Shown: positions 6,855 through 13,122 of the stretch, one piece after another
How the letters are laid out: each line of letters begins with the position of its first letter
Numbering within the stretch: the stretch's first letter is position 1
Source: a virus
Virus record (IMG/VR): IMGVR_UViG_3300025413_000887
Span: 1-26,900 of that record
Reading direction: 5' to 3' (one strand)
Length of the DNA stretch: 26,900 nt
Made by a program: the position numbers and the translations under genes
The notes under the pieces: generated by a model
What the model saw: only the letters and a program-made list of their open reading frames with translations
The model's database searches: none
What the model was told of the DNA's origin: nothing

Positions 6855-7261
6855 AAAAGACTGTACAGGATAAAATCTTTGATGGGCCGGATCATATCGA
6901 TTGGGCTGATACCCCATGGACTGACTTAGAACGTGATGATTTTCATGTGGCTATCTACAGAGACAAATACCCCTGTACACCCGGACATTTATTGTTTGTG
7001 CCTAAATACAATACCATAGGAGTACTAAATGATGCGTTTGAAGATGCTGTTAGATACGGCAAAAAAATGGTGGAAACCGGAGAATGGGACGGTTACAATA
7101 TTGGACTTAATATGGGCCAGGCTGCTGGACAAACTATCAACTGGCCTCATGTCCATCTTATACCACGTAGGCGAGGTGACGTCGACGATCCGACGGGCGG
7201 CGTCAGAAATACAATACCAGGCAAAGGCAATTATAAATCGCCGGACTTTAGAGCAGATTAA
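6851..7261 (+). CDS. HIT-family nucleotide hydrolase/transferase
   Basis: The start is ATG 6851, overlapping the previous TGA as ATGA. An in-frame GTG upstream at 6839 is less likely. The 136-residue protein has CTPGHLLFVPK near 42-52 and GQTINWPHVHLIPRR at about 93-107. The usual triad HxHxH is altered: the first His is Trp98, while the middle, nucleophilic His100 and the third, His102, are kept. A DDPTGGVRNTIPGKGNY tail is typical of HIT proteins. HIT enzymes cleave or transfer nucleoside monophosphates from phosphoramidate, dinucleotide or nucleotide-sugar bonds. In an operon with a glycosyltransferase and phosphoribosyltransferases, nucleotide-sugar processing is one option. Confidence 0.8.
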   Translation: MKKTVQDKIFDGPDHIDWADTPWTDLERDDFHVAIYRDKYPCTPGHLLFVPKYNTIGVLNDAFEDAVRYGKKMVETGEWDGYNIGLNMGQAAGQTINWPHVHLIPRRRGDVDDPTGGVRNTIPGKGNYKSPDFRAD

Positions 7262-7304
7262 TCCTATTGAGTATGAATGGAGCTCTAATAACCATACAGG
7301 ATTT

Positions 7305-7697
7305 ATGGCGCAAACTATTGGACCAGCCTATGGATATTATAATACAGCAGTTGGTAGTCAAGCAGGTCATAGTTATCAACCTAATAATGTACAGTTTAAT
7401 TCCAGTGGGCCTAAGACTGTGTTAACCATTACCGGAGACGGTGATGTTATTTGGACAGGAAAACCCAGTGAGGCCGCAGACATTCTAGTACGTAGTTTTC
7501 AAATGTCTGTAGAAGATGCCAAGGGTGTTACTAAAGCCGCTCGTCGCAGATATTATGCTCTAGCCTGTCGCAATATTTTGAGCAAAGCAGAAGATATGGA
7601 ATATGAAGAGTTCCTTGCTTTCCTAAATAGAGAAGTGTATAATAGAGAACGTAAGGTCATTTTAGATTCATTAAAAGGAGAAGACAATGCTACATGA
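7305..7697 (+). CDS. Phage protein of unknown function
   Basis: About 130 residues from ATG 7305, which has CAGG five bases upstream. The open frame extends further upstream, but that part lies inside the HIT gene and looks like its shadow. About 15 codons before 7305 (reading EYEWSSNN) look protein-like, so a non-ATG start near 7256-7290 is possible. Visible parts are an N-terminal Tyr/Gly-rich segment, LTITGDGDVIWTGKPSEAA in the middle, then a helical, Arg-rich region VTKAARRRYYALACRNI and a C-terminal helix. No family recognised. It overlaps the next gene by 11 bases. Confidence 0.6.
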   Translation: MAQTIGPAYGYYNTAVGSQAGHSYQPNNVQFNSSGPKTVLTITGDGDVIWTGKPSEAADILVRSFQMSVEDAKGVTKAARRRYYALACRNILSKAEDMEYEEFLAFLNREVYNRERKVILDSLKGEDNAT

Positions 7698-7917
7698 TTC
7701 AATTAAAAATACATATAAAGAAATGGTCATTAAAGAAGATTCAGGATTTCGACTGGTGTTGAAGAAACATGAAGTGTTGAGTCCTAAAGGTCTTTTTAGT
7801 GTTAATTTAGAACAACAAAATTTACGAGATGGTGAAATCTCAGATGTTTCAACATATAACTTCTTTATGACCAAAGAAGAAATTCAAGCACTAGCACATG
7901 GATTAACACATGAGTAA
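7687..7917 (+). CDS. Small hypothetical protein
   Basis: This 76-residue protein has a strong ribosome site (AAAAGGAGAAG) before ATG 7687. It is soluble and charged. The end, FFMTKEEIQALAHGLTHE, looks like a helix and overlaps the queE start by 8 bases. No family recognised. Its position directly ahead of queE suggests co-translation only. Confidence 0.6.
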   Translation: MLHDSIKNTYKEMVIKEDSGFRLVLKKHEVLSPKGLFSVNLEQQNLRDGEISDVSTYNFFMTKEEIQALAHGLTHE

Positions 7918-8761
7918 GATTAAAATAGCAGAACTATTTTATAGTATACAGGGAGAAGGACGTTATATGGGCGTACCAAGTATCTTCTTAAGGACTTTCG
8001 GCTGCAATTTCCGCTGTGCAGGATTTGGTATGCCTAAAGGGCAATTGAGCGCAGAAGCAGAAGACATTGCCACCGTAGTGCATTTATATAACAAATATGA
8101 AGATTTGCCGCTAGTATCAACTGGTTGTGATAGTTATGCTAGTTGGCATCCTGATTTTAAAAACCTAAGTCCTATGTTGACTACGGATGCTATTGTTGAA
8201 CGCATCATGGAGATATTGCCCTTCAATGAGTGGCGCAATGAACATCTTGTTATCACAGGTGGTGAACCGCTATTAGGTTGGCAACGTGCTTATCCTGACC
8301 TGTTGGATCATCCTAAAATGTCTAAACTAAAAGAAATTACATTTGAAACAAATGGTACTCAAAAGTTAACACAAGATTTTAAAAATTATCTTGGAGTATG
8401 GAATGGCTTACCTAGGCAAAAACGAGAAATTACATTCAGTGTAAGTGCTAAGTTGCCAGCAAGTGGTGAAAAGTGGGAAGAAGCTATTCTTCCAGAAGTT
8501 GTTTGTGAATATGAAGAAGTAGGCACAGCATATCTTAAATTTGTGGTAGCCACAGAAGAGGACGTTAAAGATGCAGAACAAGCAATTGAACAATATAGAG
8601 CGGCTGGCTTTAAAGGTCACATATATCTTATGCCTGTTGGCGGTGTTGAGTCTGTTTACAATCTCAATGCTAAATCCGTTGCCCTTGCCGCAATGAAACG
8701 CGGCCTACGTTATAGTGATCGACTACAAGTGCCCTTGTTCAAGAACGAGTGGGGCACTTGA
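7910..8761 (+). CDS. queE: QueE, 7-carboxy-7-deazaguanine synthase (radical SAM), phage type
   Basis: QueE converts 6-carboxy-tetrahydropterin to 7-carboxy-7-deazaguanine (CDG). The N-terminus AELFYSIQGEGRYMGVPSIFLR is the family signature. Two iron-sulphur Cys are at 32 and 36 (GCNFRC). The third Cys of a normal CX3CX2C motif is Phe39; the likely third ligand is Cys73 in TGCDSYASW, after a roughly 36-residue insertion. VITGGEPLLGWQ gives the SAM-binding GGEP motif, and ITFETNGTQ is the next conserved strand. At 283 residues it is longer than typical QueE, consistent with the insertion. It overlaps the upstream gene by 8 bases. No QueC, QueF or FolE is in this window, so later steps must come from elsewhere or be absent. 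Confidence 0.88.
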   Translation: MSKIKIAELFYSIQGEGRYMGVPSIFLRTFGCNFRCAGFGMPKGQLSAEAEDIATVVHLYNKYEDLPLVSTGCDSYASWHPDFKNLSPMLTTDAIVERIMEILPFNEWRNEHLVITGGEPLLGWQRAYPDLLDHPKMSKLKEITFETNGTQKLTQDFKNYLGVWNGLPRQKREITFSVSAKLPASGEKWEEAILPEVVCEYEEVGTAYLKFVVATEEDVKDAEQAIEQYRAAGFKGHIYLMPVGGVESVYNLNAKSVALAAMKRGLRYSDRLQVPLFKNEWGT

Positions 8762-9048
8762 TGATGGGAGTAGGATACTACGGAAAAAAGGCTATGTCAC
8801 ATGATCGCCGGGGTGATGAAGTACAACAATCACCACCATCTGAAGACTGGGGATTACGCAGAGCACAATATTGGAAACTTAAACTATGTTGGCTTCCAAA
8901 AAAGTGTTTTCTAACAAATAAGCCTCTTTGGGGTAAACTTGCGTATCACGGTGAAAACTGGATTACTGGTCCAGGTGATCCTGTTGTTAATCACTACTGG
9001 ATAGAAAAAAATGAATTCTTAATGTGGAATTTGAGAGGAAGAAGATGA
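8761..9048 (+). CDS. Conserved phage protein of unknown function
   Basis: ATG 8761 overlaps the queE stop (TGATG). ATG 8764 and GTG 8749 are in-frame alternatives. The protein of about 95 residues is rich in Trp and Tyr, with WKLKLCWLPKKCFLTNKPLW and HGENWITGPGDPVVNHYW. It looks like a compact conserved domain with two Cys but not a clear zinc finger. I recall similar small proteins in other large phages, without function. It ends by overlapping the next ATG. Confidence 0.62.
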   Translation: MMGVGYYGKKAMSHDRRGDEVQQSPPSEDWGLRRAQYWKLKLCWLPKKCFLTNKPLWGKLAYHGENWITGPGDPVVNHYWIEKNEFLMWNLRGRR

Positions 9049-9470
9049 ACAATTTATGGAAAAAGTTGACAGGCATTGACAAGATTGAAAAAGAACGTGC
9101 TGATGCTGAAGCAGTACGGGAAGCCGCAAAACAGGCCGCGGCTGAAGCATTAGAAGCCGCTCGCATTGCCAAATTAACGCCAAAAGAAATTGCCACGGAG
9201 AAAAAAGAACCATGGGTCGCTGTATTAGACACGCATGTCAATATGGAAAATCTTAGAAACGGTTTCTTTGAACTTGACTGGAATGAGTACTTTGTAGTAC
9301 AATTAAGAAGCGCTGGTTACGTAGGTGAAACAGACGAAGCAGTGGTTGATTCCTGGTTTACTGAATTATGTCGTAATTTAGGATCAGAAGAAGGTGTTGA
9401 TATGAGCCGTAGAGGATCAGGTTATATCAATATAAACAATTTAGGTGGCGGAAGATCGGAAATTTCTTAA
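9045..9470 (+). CDS. Conserved T4-like phage protein with coiled-coil N-terminus
   Basis: ATG 9045 overlaps the previous TGA and has GAGGAAGAAG upstream; the longer frame from 9024 is rejected. Residues about 10-50 form an Ala/Glu/Lys-rich coiled coil, then a domain with RNGFFELDWNEYFVVQLR and DSWFTELCRNL. The second part resembles unnamed proteins I recall from T4-like cyanophages. Role unknown. It is followed immediately by the nuclease gene, with an overlap of the stop and ATG. Confidence 0.65.
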   Translation: MNNLWKKLTGIDKIEKERADAEAVREAAKQAAAEALEAARIAKLTPKEIATEKKEPWVAVLDTHVNMENLRNGFFELDWNEYFVVQLRSAGYVGETDEAVVDSWFTELCRNLGSEEGVDMSRRGSGYININNLGGGRSEIS

Positions 9471-10462
9471 TGACAAAAACATATATTCTTGTAGATACAG
9501 CTAACACATTCTTCCGTGCTAGACACGTGATTAGGGGTGACCTTAACGATAAAATTGGTATGAGTATTCATACTGTGTTAGGCAGTGTACGCAAAGCATG
9601 GCGTGATTTCAAAGGCGATCATGTGGTGTTCTGCCTTGAGGGTCGAAGCTGGCGCAAAGACTATTATGCTCCCTACAAACGCCAACGTGCTGAAGGACGT
9701 GCAGCGATGAGTCCCAGCGAGCAAGAAGAAGAAAGAGTATTTTGGGAAACCTTTGATAATTTCAAAGACTTTATTATCAACAAGACCAACACCACCGTGC
9801 TTCAACATCCACAACTTGAAGCAGATGATTTAATTGCTGGTTTTATTCAAGCCCACCCCAATGACCATCATGTGATTATTTCAACAGATGGTGATTTTGC
9901 ACAATTGATTGCGCCTAACGTAAAACAATATAATGGGGTAATGGAAATTACGACTACACATGAAGGATACTTTGATGCCAAGGGTAAACGTGTCGTTGAT
10001 AAGAAAACTAAACAAGACAAGCCCGCGCCGGATCCGTCCTGGTTACTATTTGAGAAGTGTATGCGTGGCGACACCTCCGACAATGTCTTTAGTGCTTATC
10101 CAGGAGTTCGTACTAAAGGGACAAAGAATAAAGTTGGTCTCCAGGAGGCCTATGCCGACAGAAACACACGGGGATTCAATTGGAACAACATGATGTTGCA
10201 ACGCTGGGTTGACCATAATGGTGAAGAACATCGTGTGTTGGATGACTATAATCGAAATGTCACACTGTGCGACTTGACAGCACAACCTGAAAATATTAAA
10301 GTTTTAATTAAAGAAACAATCACAACGGCAACTACCGCAGATAAAGATATTCCGCAGGTTGGTGTTAGATTGTTGAAATTCTGTGCTGAATATGACATGC
10401 AGAAAATCAGTGAGCAGGTTCAGAGTTACGCAGAACCATTAAACGCAAGGTATGTAAAATAA
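9470..10462 (+). CDS. FEN-family 5' nuclease (T4 RNase H-like)
   Basis: This 330-residue protein carries the acidic metal-binding residues of the 5'-3' exonuclease/flap endonuclease family. Asp9 is in ILVDTANTFF, the QLEADDLIAGF motif is at 115-125 and STDGDFAQL at 138-146. A downstream GDTSDN segment near 205 leads into the helix-hairpin-helix region (YPGVRTKGTKNKVG). Such enzymes remove RNA primers and 5' flaps at the replication fork. T4 RNase H (305 residues) is the closest type by layout. ATG 9470 overlaps the previous stop; the gene ends overlapping the next start. Confidence 0.85.
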   Translation: MTKTYILVDTANTFFRARHVIRGDLNDKIGMSIHTVLGSVRKAWRDFKGDHVVFCLEGRSWRKDYYAPYKRQRAEGRAAMSPSEQEEERVFWETFDNFKDFIINKTNTTVLQHPQLEADDLIAGFIQAHPNDHHVIISTDGDFAQLIAPNVKQYNGVMEITTTHEGYFDAKGKRVVDKKTKQDKPAPDPSWLLFEKCMRGDTSDNVFSAYPGVRTKGTKNKVGLQEAYADRNTRGFNWNNMMLQRWVDHNGEEHRVLDDYNRNVTLCDLTAQPENIKVLIKETITTATTADKDIPQVGVRLLKFCAEYDMQKISEQVQSYAEPLNARYVK

Positions 10463-10953
10463 TGATAACAAATGCCAAAATATTGATTCCAGAAAAAGAA
10501 TGGTTAATTAAAAATGGTGACGAAAAATTAGGTAGCATTAGCAAAGTTAAAAAAGGTTACCTAGTTCTACATCAAGGACAGGCTATCCCCTTTAAAGATC
10601 TATCTGAGATAAAAGCCAAACTTGGTATAGCATTGTTTGAAGAAAGTATTAAGAAAGCCAAAAAAGATCTTGGTGAACCTATATCATACAGTATCTACGA
10701 TTTTCCTTGTAAAAGTAAACCCTACGAACCCGTATACAATGTTCAAAAGAAACTGCCATTATATACCAAGCGTTCTAAAAGCAAAAGCCAGCATTGCGCT
10801 GGGCACTATATTATTAAATTCCGTAAAGGATGGGTCAAAAGTTTTTGCCCTAAGTTGATCACTTTGGAAAGATACCCCTACAAAGGTCCTTGGAAAACTG
10901 AAGAAGAATCAAAAATAGAACTAAGGAAAGCCAATCATAATGAAACAACTTAA
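10462..10953 (+). CDS. Conserved T4-like phage protein, unknown function
   Basis: This 163-residue basic protein has an N-terminal small beta domain (GSISKVKKGYLVLHQGQ) and a C-terminal block QHCAGHYIIKFRKGW then KSFCPKLITLERYPYKGP. The last block resembles unnamed proteins of marine T4-like phages as I remember them. The Cys/His residues are suggestive but do not form a recognised zinc motif. It overlaps the nuclease by one base and the next gene by 14. Confidence 0.62.
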   Translation: MITNAKILIPEKEWLIKNGDEKLGSISKVKKGYLVLHQGQAIPFKDLSEIKAKLGIALFEESIKKAKKDLGEPISYSIYDFPCKSKPYEPVYNVQKKLPLYTKRSKSKSQHCAGHYIIKFRKGWVKSFCPKLITLERYPYKGPWKTEEESKIELRKANHNETT

Positions 10954-11170
10954 TACATTACCTATTGAAGATTTTTTGGATCGTGCTAGAGTAGCAATTA
11001 AGACCAATCAAAAAAATGTCACGTTAACCATTAAAGAAGCCACTGATTTACAAAATAGTTTGGCAGTGGTAATGACCAGATTATCTGGTGAGTTGGATCA
11101 GCTTGTATCTTCTGCTGGTACAGCACAATCAGATACTATTCAAGTAAAAATGGACGGCGGAACTTTTTAA
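10940..11170 (+). CDS. Small conserved phage protein
   Basis: This 76-residue protein is mostly helical. It has VTLTIKEATDLQNSLAVVMTRL in the middle and an IQVKMDGGTF C-terminus. The KMDGG tail resembles short proteins I recall from pelagiphages and cyanophages. Function unknown. The nearest downstream gene starts 45 bases later, after a late-promoter-like octamer, so this may be the end of the long operon. Confidence 0.6.
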   Translation: MKQLNTLPIEDFLDRARVAIKTNQKNVTLTIKEATDLQNSLAVVMTRLSGELDQLVSSAGTAQSDTIQVKMDGGTF

Positions 11171-11177
11171 CATTCTG

Positions 11178-11185
11178 GATAAATA
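11178..11185 (+). promoter_or_regulatory. Late-promoter-like octamer GATAAATA
   Basis: GATAAATA lies in the largest gap of this region, 30 bases upstream of GTG 11215. It differs by one base from the T4 late core TATAAATA. The same octamer occurs on the minus strand at 22837-22844 before a virion gene. Expected transcript start is about 11192. A run of TATATA follows, so chance is possible in AT-rich DNA. Confidence 0.4.
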
Positions 11186-11214
11186 TATATACGCATATTT
11201 GGAGCGTATATAAA

Positions 11215-11514
11215 GTGAGCAGACCTAAACCAACCGTTTTGTTAGAAATAACTAATAAAAAGACTTATAAAACTGAACAGGTTTTAGAAGCAGAGGCGAT
11301 TTGGGCCGTATTTTATAAAGATCTCCCAATTAATCTAAAAATTACCAGTTTGGTGGTACAACAATTAGGCCCAAAATATAAAAAAGTTAGTTTTAGTAAT
11401 GCCGGACATGCCCTTAATCTTGCTAAAAAACTCAACAAACTATTTGGATGCCAGGACTTCTCTGTTTTTAAATTAACCACAGGTGAGAAGTTAATTGATG
11501 ATTCAAAAAATTGA
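11215..11514 (+). CDS. Conserved T4-like phage protein
   Basis: The start is GTG 11215 with TTGGAGCG upstream. The 99-residue protein reads SRPKPTVLLEITNKKTYKTE, then ILEAEAIWAVFY-like and LGPKYKKVSFSNAGHALNLA segments. I recall this pattern in unnamed T4-like cyanophage proteins. It is basic with a possible small alpha/beta fold. Overlap with the next gene is 17 bases. Confidence 0.62.
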   Translation: MSRPKPTVLLEITNKKTYKTEQVLEAEAIWAVFYKDLPINLKITSLVVQQLGPKYKKVSFSNAGHALNLAKKLNKLFGCQDFSVFKLTTGEKLIDDSKN

Positions 11515-11890
11515 AATAACCAAATACATCGCAGATCAATATAAGCTGGCTAGTGATGAAAAATCACTGAGAAAACTAGTGTCATTATGGTGGGTAAATC
11601 CTAGGAAAAAAGCCAAAGGTGGCTTGAGATTGACTGATGAAGGATTTGCTCGATTATCAGCACATATCAAATTCCATAAAGTTAAATTTACCGAAGGTCC
11701 TATTGAGTATAACAATCAGTTAATACTTCAATTAGATAATTTTATCAACTGCCCTTGGTATACGACCAAAAAAGAAATATTTGTGACCAATGACAAGATG
11801 GCTGTACAGTTGGTGTTGTTTTCTGGTAACATTGCTCGATTTAGTCATGCCAAGGCAAAAAGCATTAAAAATCATTTGACAGAACCCTAA
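11498..11890 (+). CDS. Conserved phage protein, unknown function
   Basis: ATG 11498 is preferred over the in-frame TTG 11495. The 130-residue protein is basic and contains SLRKLVSLWWVNPRKKAKGGLRLTDEGFARLS, a helical segment with a phage-conserved look. INCPWYTTKKEIFV follows in the second half. No enzyme motif seen. Its last codons contain the -35 box of the following promoter. Confidence 0.62.
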   Translation: MIQKIEITKYIADQYKLASDEKSLRKLVSLWWVNPRKKAKGGLRLTDEGFARLSAHIKFHKVKFTEGPIEYNNQLILQLDNFINCPWYTTKKEIFVTNDKMAVQLVLFSGNIARFSHAKAKSIKNHLTEP

Positions 11891-11904
11891 AATCCCTGTA
11901 TAAT
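11876..11904 (+). promoter_or_regulatory. Consensus sigma70 promoter for the MoxR gene
   Basis: TTGACA (11876-11881) and TATAAT (11899-11904) are both exact consensus with an optimal 17-base spacer. Predicted start is about 11911, giving a leader of about 55 bases before ATG 11966. The -35 box overlaps the end of the preceding coding region. Confidence 0.85.
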
Positions 11905-11910
11905 TACTAT

Positions 11911-11938
11911 ATATTGAAACACTAATGCACTTCAATAT
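11911..11938 (+). promoter_or_regulatory. Leader inverted repeat at the predicted transcript start
   Basis: ATATTGAA (11911-11918) and TTCAATAT (11931-11938) form a perfect 8-bp inverted repeat with a 12-base loop, followed by five T. It starts where transcription from the consensus promoter should begin. It could be a 5' stabilising hairpin, a weak attenuator or an operator. The stem is AT-rich. Confidence 0.4.
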
Positions 11939-11965
11939 TTTTTCAACTTTATAGAAAGAGATTTT

Positions 11966-13048
11966 ATGGCAGAGCAAATTAGCACTAATCGCACAGTTAC
12001 GCCAAATGATGCTAAACGTAGCATTCGTAAGTGTATCAAAATCCAGCGCCCTGTATTCATGTGGGGGCCTCCGGGTATTGGTAAATCCGATATTGTTAAA
12101 CAAATTGGCGACGAACAAGGACGTGAAGTCATTGACGTTCGTTTGAGTCTTTGGGAACCTACTGACATCAAAGGTATCCCCTATTACAACAGTAATTCAA
12201 ATACCATGACTTGGGCGCCGCCTGCCGAATTGCCCACAGATCCAGAATCAACTGCTATTTTGTTCCTAGACGAACTTAATTCCGCGGCTCCTGCTACGCA
12301 AGCCGCGGCTTTCCAATTGGTATTGAATCGCCGTGTTGGTACATATCAATTGCCTAAAGGTGTTAGTATTGTTGCCGCAGGTAACCGTGAAACTGACAAG
12401 GGTGTTACTTATCGTATGCCTGCTCCATTGGCCAATCGTTTTGTACACTTGGAACTCAAGAGCGATTACGATGACTGGTTGGAATGGGCTGTTAACAACA
12501 AGGTTCACGAACAAGTTGTTGGCTATGTTGGCTTTGCTAAACAGGATTTGTACGACTTTGATCCTAAGAGTGCAAGTCGTGCGTTTGCTACTCCACGTAG
12601 CTGGAGTTTTGTCAGTGACCTGCTTAAAGATGACGACCTTTCAGAAGGCACATTGACCGATTTGGTTGCTGGTGCTATTGGTGAAGGTCTTGCTGTTAAG
12701 TTTATGGCTCATCGTCGTGTTGCCAAACAGATGCCCAAACCAGAAGATATTTTGACAGGCAAAATTACTAAGTGTGATATCAAAGAAATCTCAGCAATGT
12801 ATTCTTTGACTGTGTCCATGTGCTATGAGCTCCAATCCTCTGACCAAAAGAAGGTCAAGAATTGGGATAATATGGCAGATAACTTCTTTGCGTTCATGAT
12901 GGATAACTTCCCAACTGAATTGGTTGTTATGGGTGCTAAGGTAGCATTGACCAGCTATAACTTGCCGTTTGATGCTAGTAAATTGAAGCATTTTGATCGC
13001 TTCCATGAGAAGTACGGCAAATATATTATCCAAGCAATGGAGAATTGA
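11966..13048 (+). CDS. MoxR-type AAA+ ATPase
   Basis: This 360-residue AAA+ ATPase has Walker A GPPGIGKS (34-41), Walker B ILFLDEL (98-104), a sensor 1 Asn in AAGNRETD (140), and an Arg-finger candidate in ANRF (158). The order and the DIKGIP segment fit the MoxR branch, which remodels or activates VWA-domain partners. The next gene encodes such a partner, so they probably act together in the phage-infected cell. Expression is from its own consensus sigma70 promoter, with AGAAAGAG as ribosome site, and it ends just before a strong terminator. Family call is solid; the target process is unknown. Confidence 0.87.
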   Translation: MAEQISTNRTVTPNDAKRSIRKCIKIQRPVFMWGPPGIGKSDIVKQIGDEQGREVIDVRLSLWEPTDIKGIPYYNSNSNTMTWAPPAELPTDPESTAILFLDELNSAAPATQAAAFQLVLNRRVGTYQLPKGVSIVAAGNRETDKGVTYRMPAPLANRFVHLELKSDYDDWLEWAVNNKVHEQVVGYVGFAKQDLYDFDPKSASRAFATPRSWSFVSDLLKDDDLSEGTLTDLVAGAIGEGLAVKFMAHRRVAKQMPKPEDILTGKITKCDIKEISAMYSLTVSMCYELQSSDQKKVKNWDNMADNFFAFMMDNFPTELVVMGAKVALTSYNLPFDASKLKHFDRFHEKYGKYIIQAMEN

Positions 13049-13049
13049 T

Positions 13050-13071
13050 AAAAAGCCCCTAGGGGCTTTTT
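13050..13071 (+). terminator. Rho-independent terminator after the MoxR gene
   Basis: AAAAAGCCCCT and AGGGGCTTTTT form a perfect self-complementary 22-base palindrome two bases after the stop, followed by TATTT. The core GCCCC/GGGGC stem with flanking A and T runs is a classic terminator and would also work on the minus strand. Confidence 0.88.
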
Positions 13072-13073
13072 AT

Positions 13074-13102
13074 TTGACTTTCAGGATAAATTCATGTATA
13101 AT
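13074..13102 (+). promoter_or_regulatory. Sigma70 promoter for the VWA-peptidase gene
   Basis: TTGACT (13074-13079, one mismatch) and TATAAT (13097-13102, exact) are 17 bases apart. Predicted start near 13109 gives a leader of about 14 bases to ATG 13123, with AGAAGGG as ribosome site. It lies directly after the terminator, so the two partner genes are transcribed separately. Confidence 0.82.
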
Positions 13103-13122
13103 AGTATTTTAGAAGGGTAAAA

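Noticed and set aside
7029-7304. Long start for the unknown gene after the HIT gene
   Set aside because: Most of it overlaps the HIT coding region out of frame; coding character appears only after about 7256.
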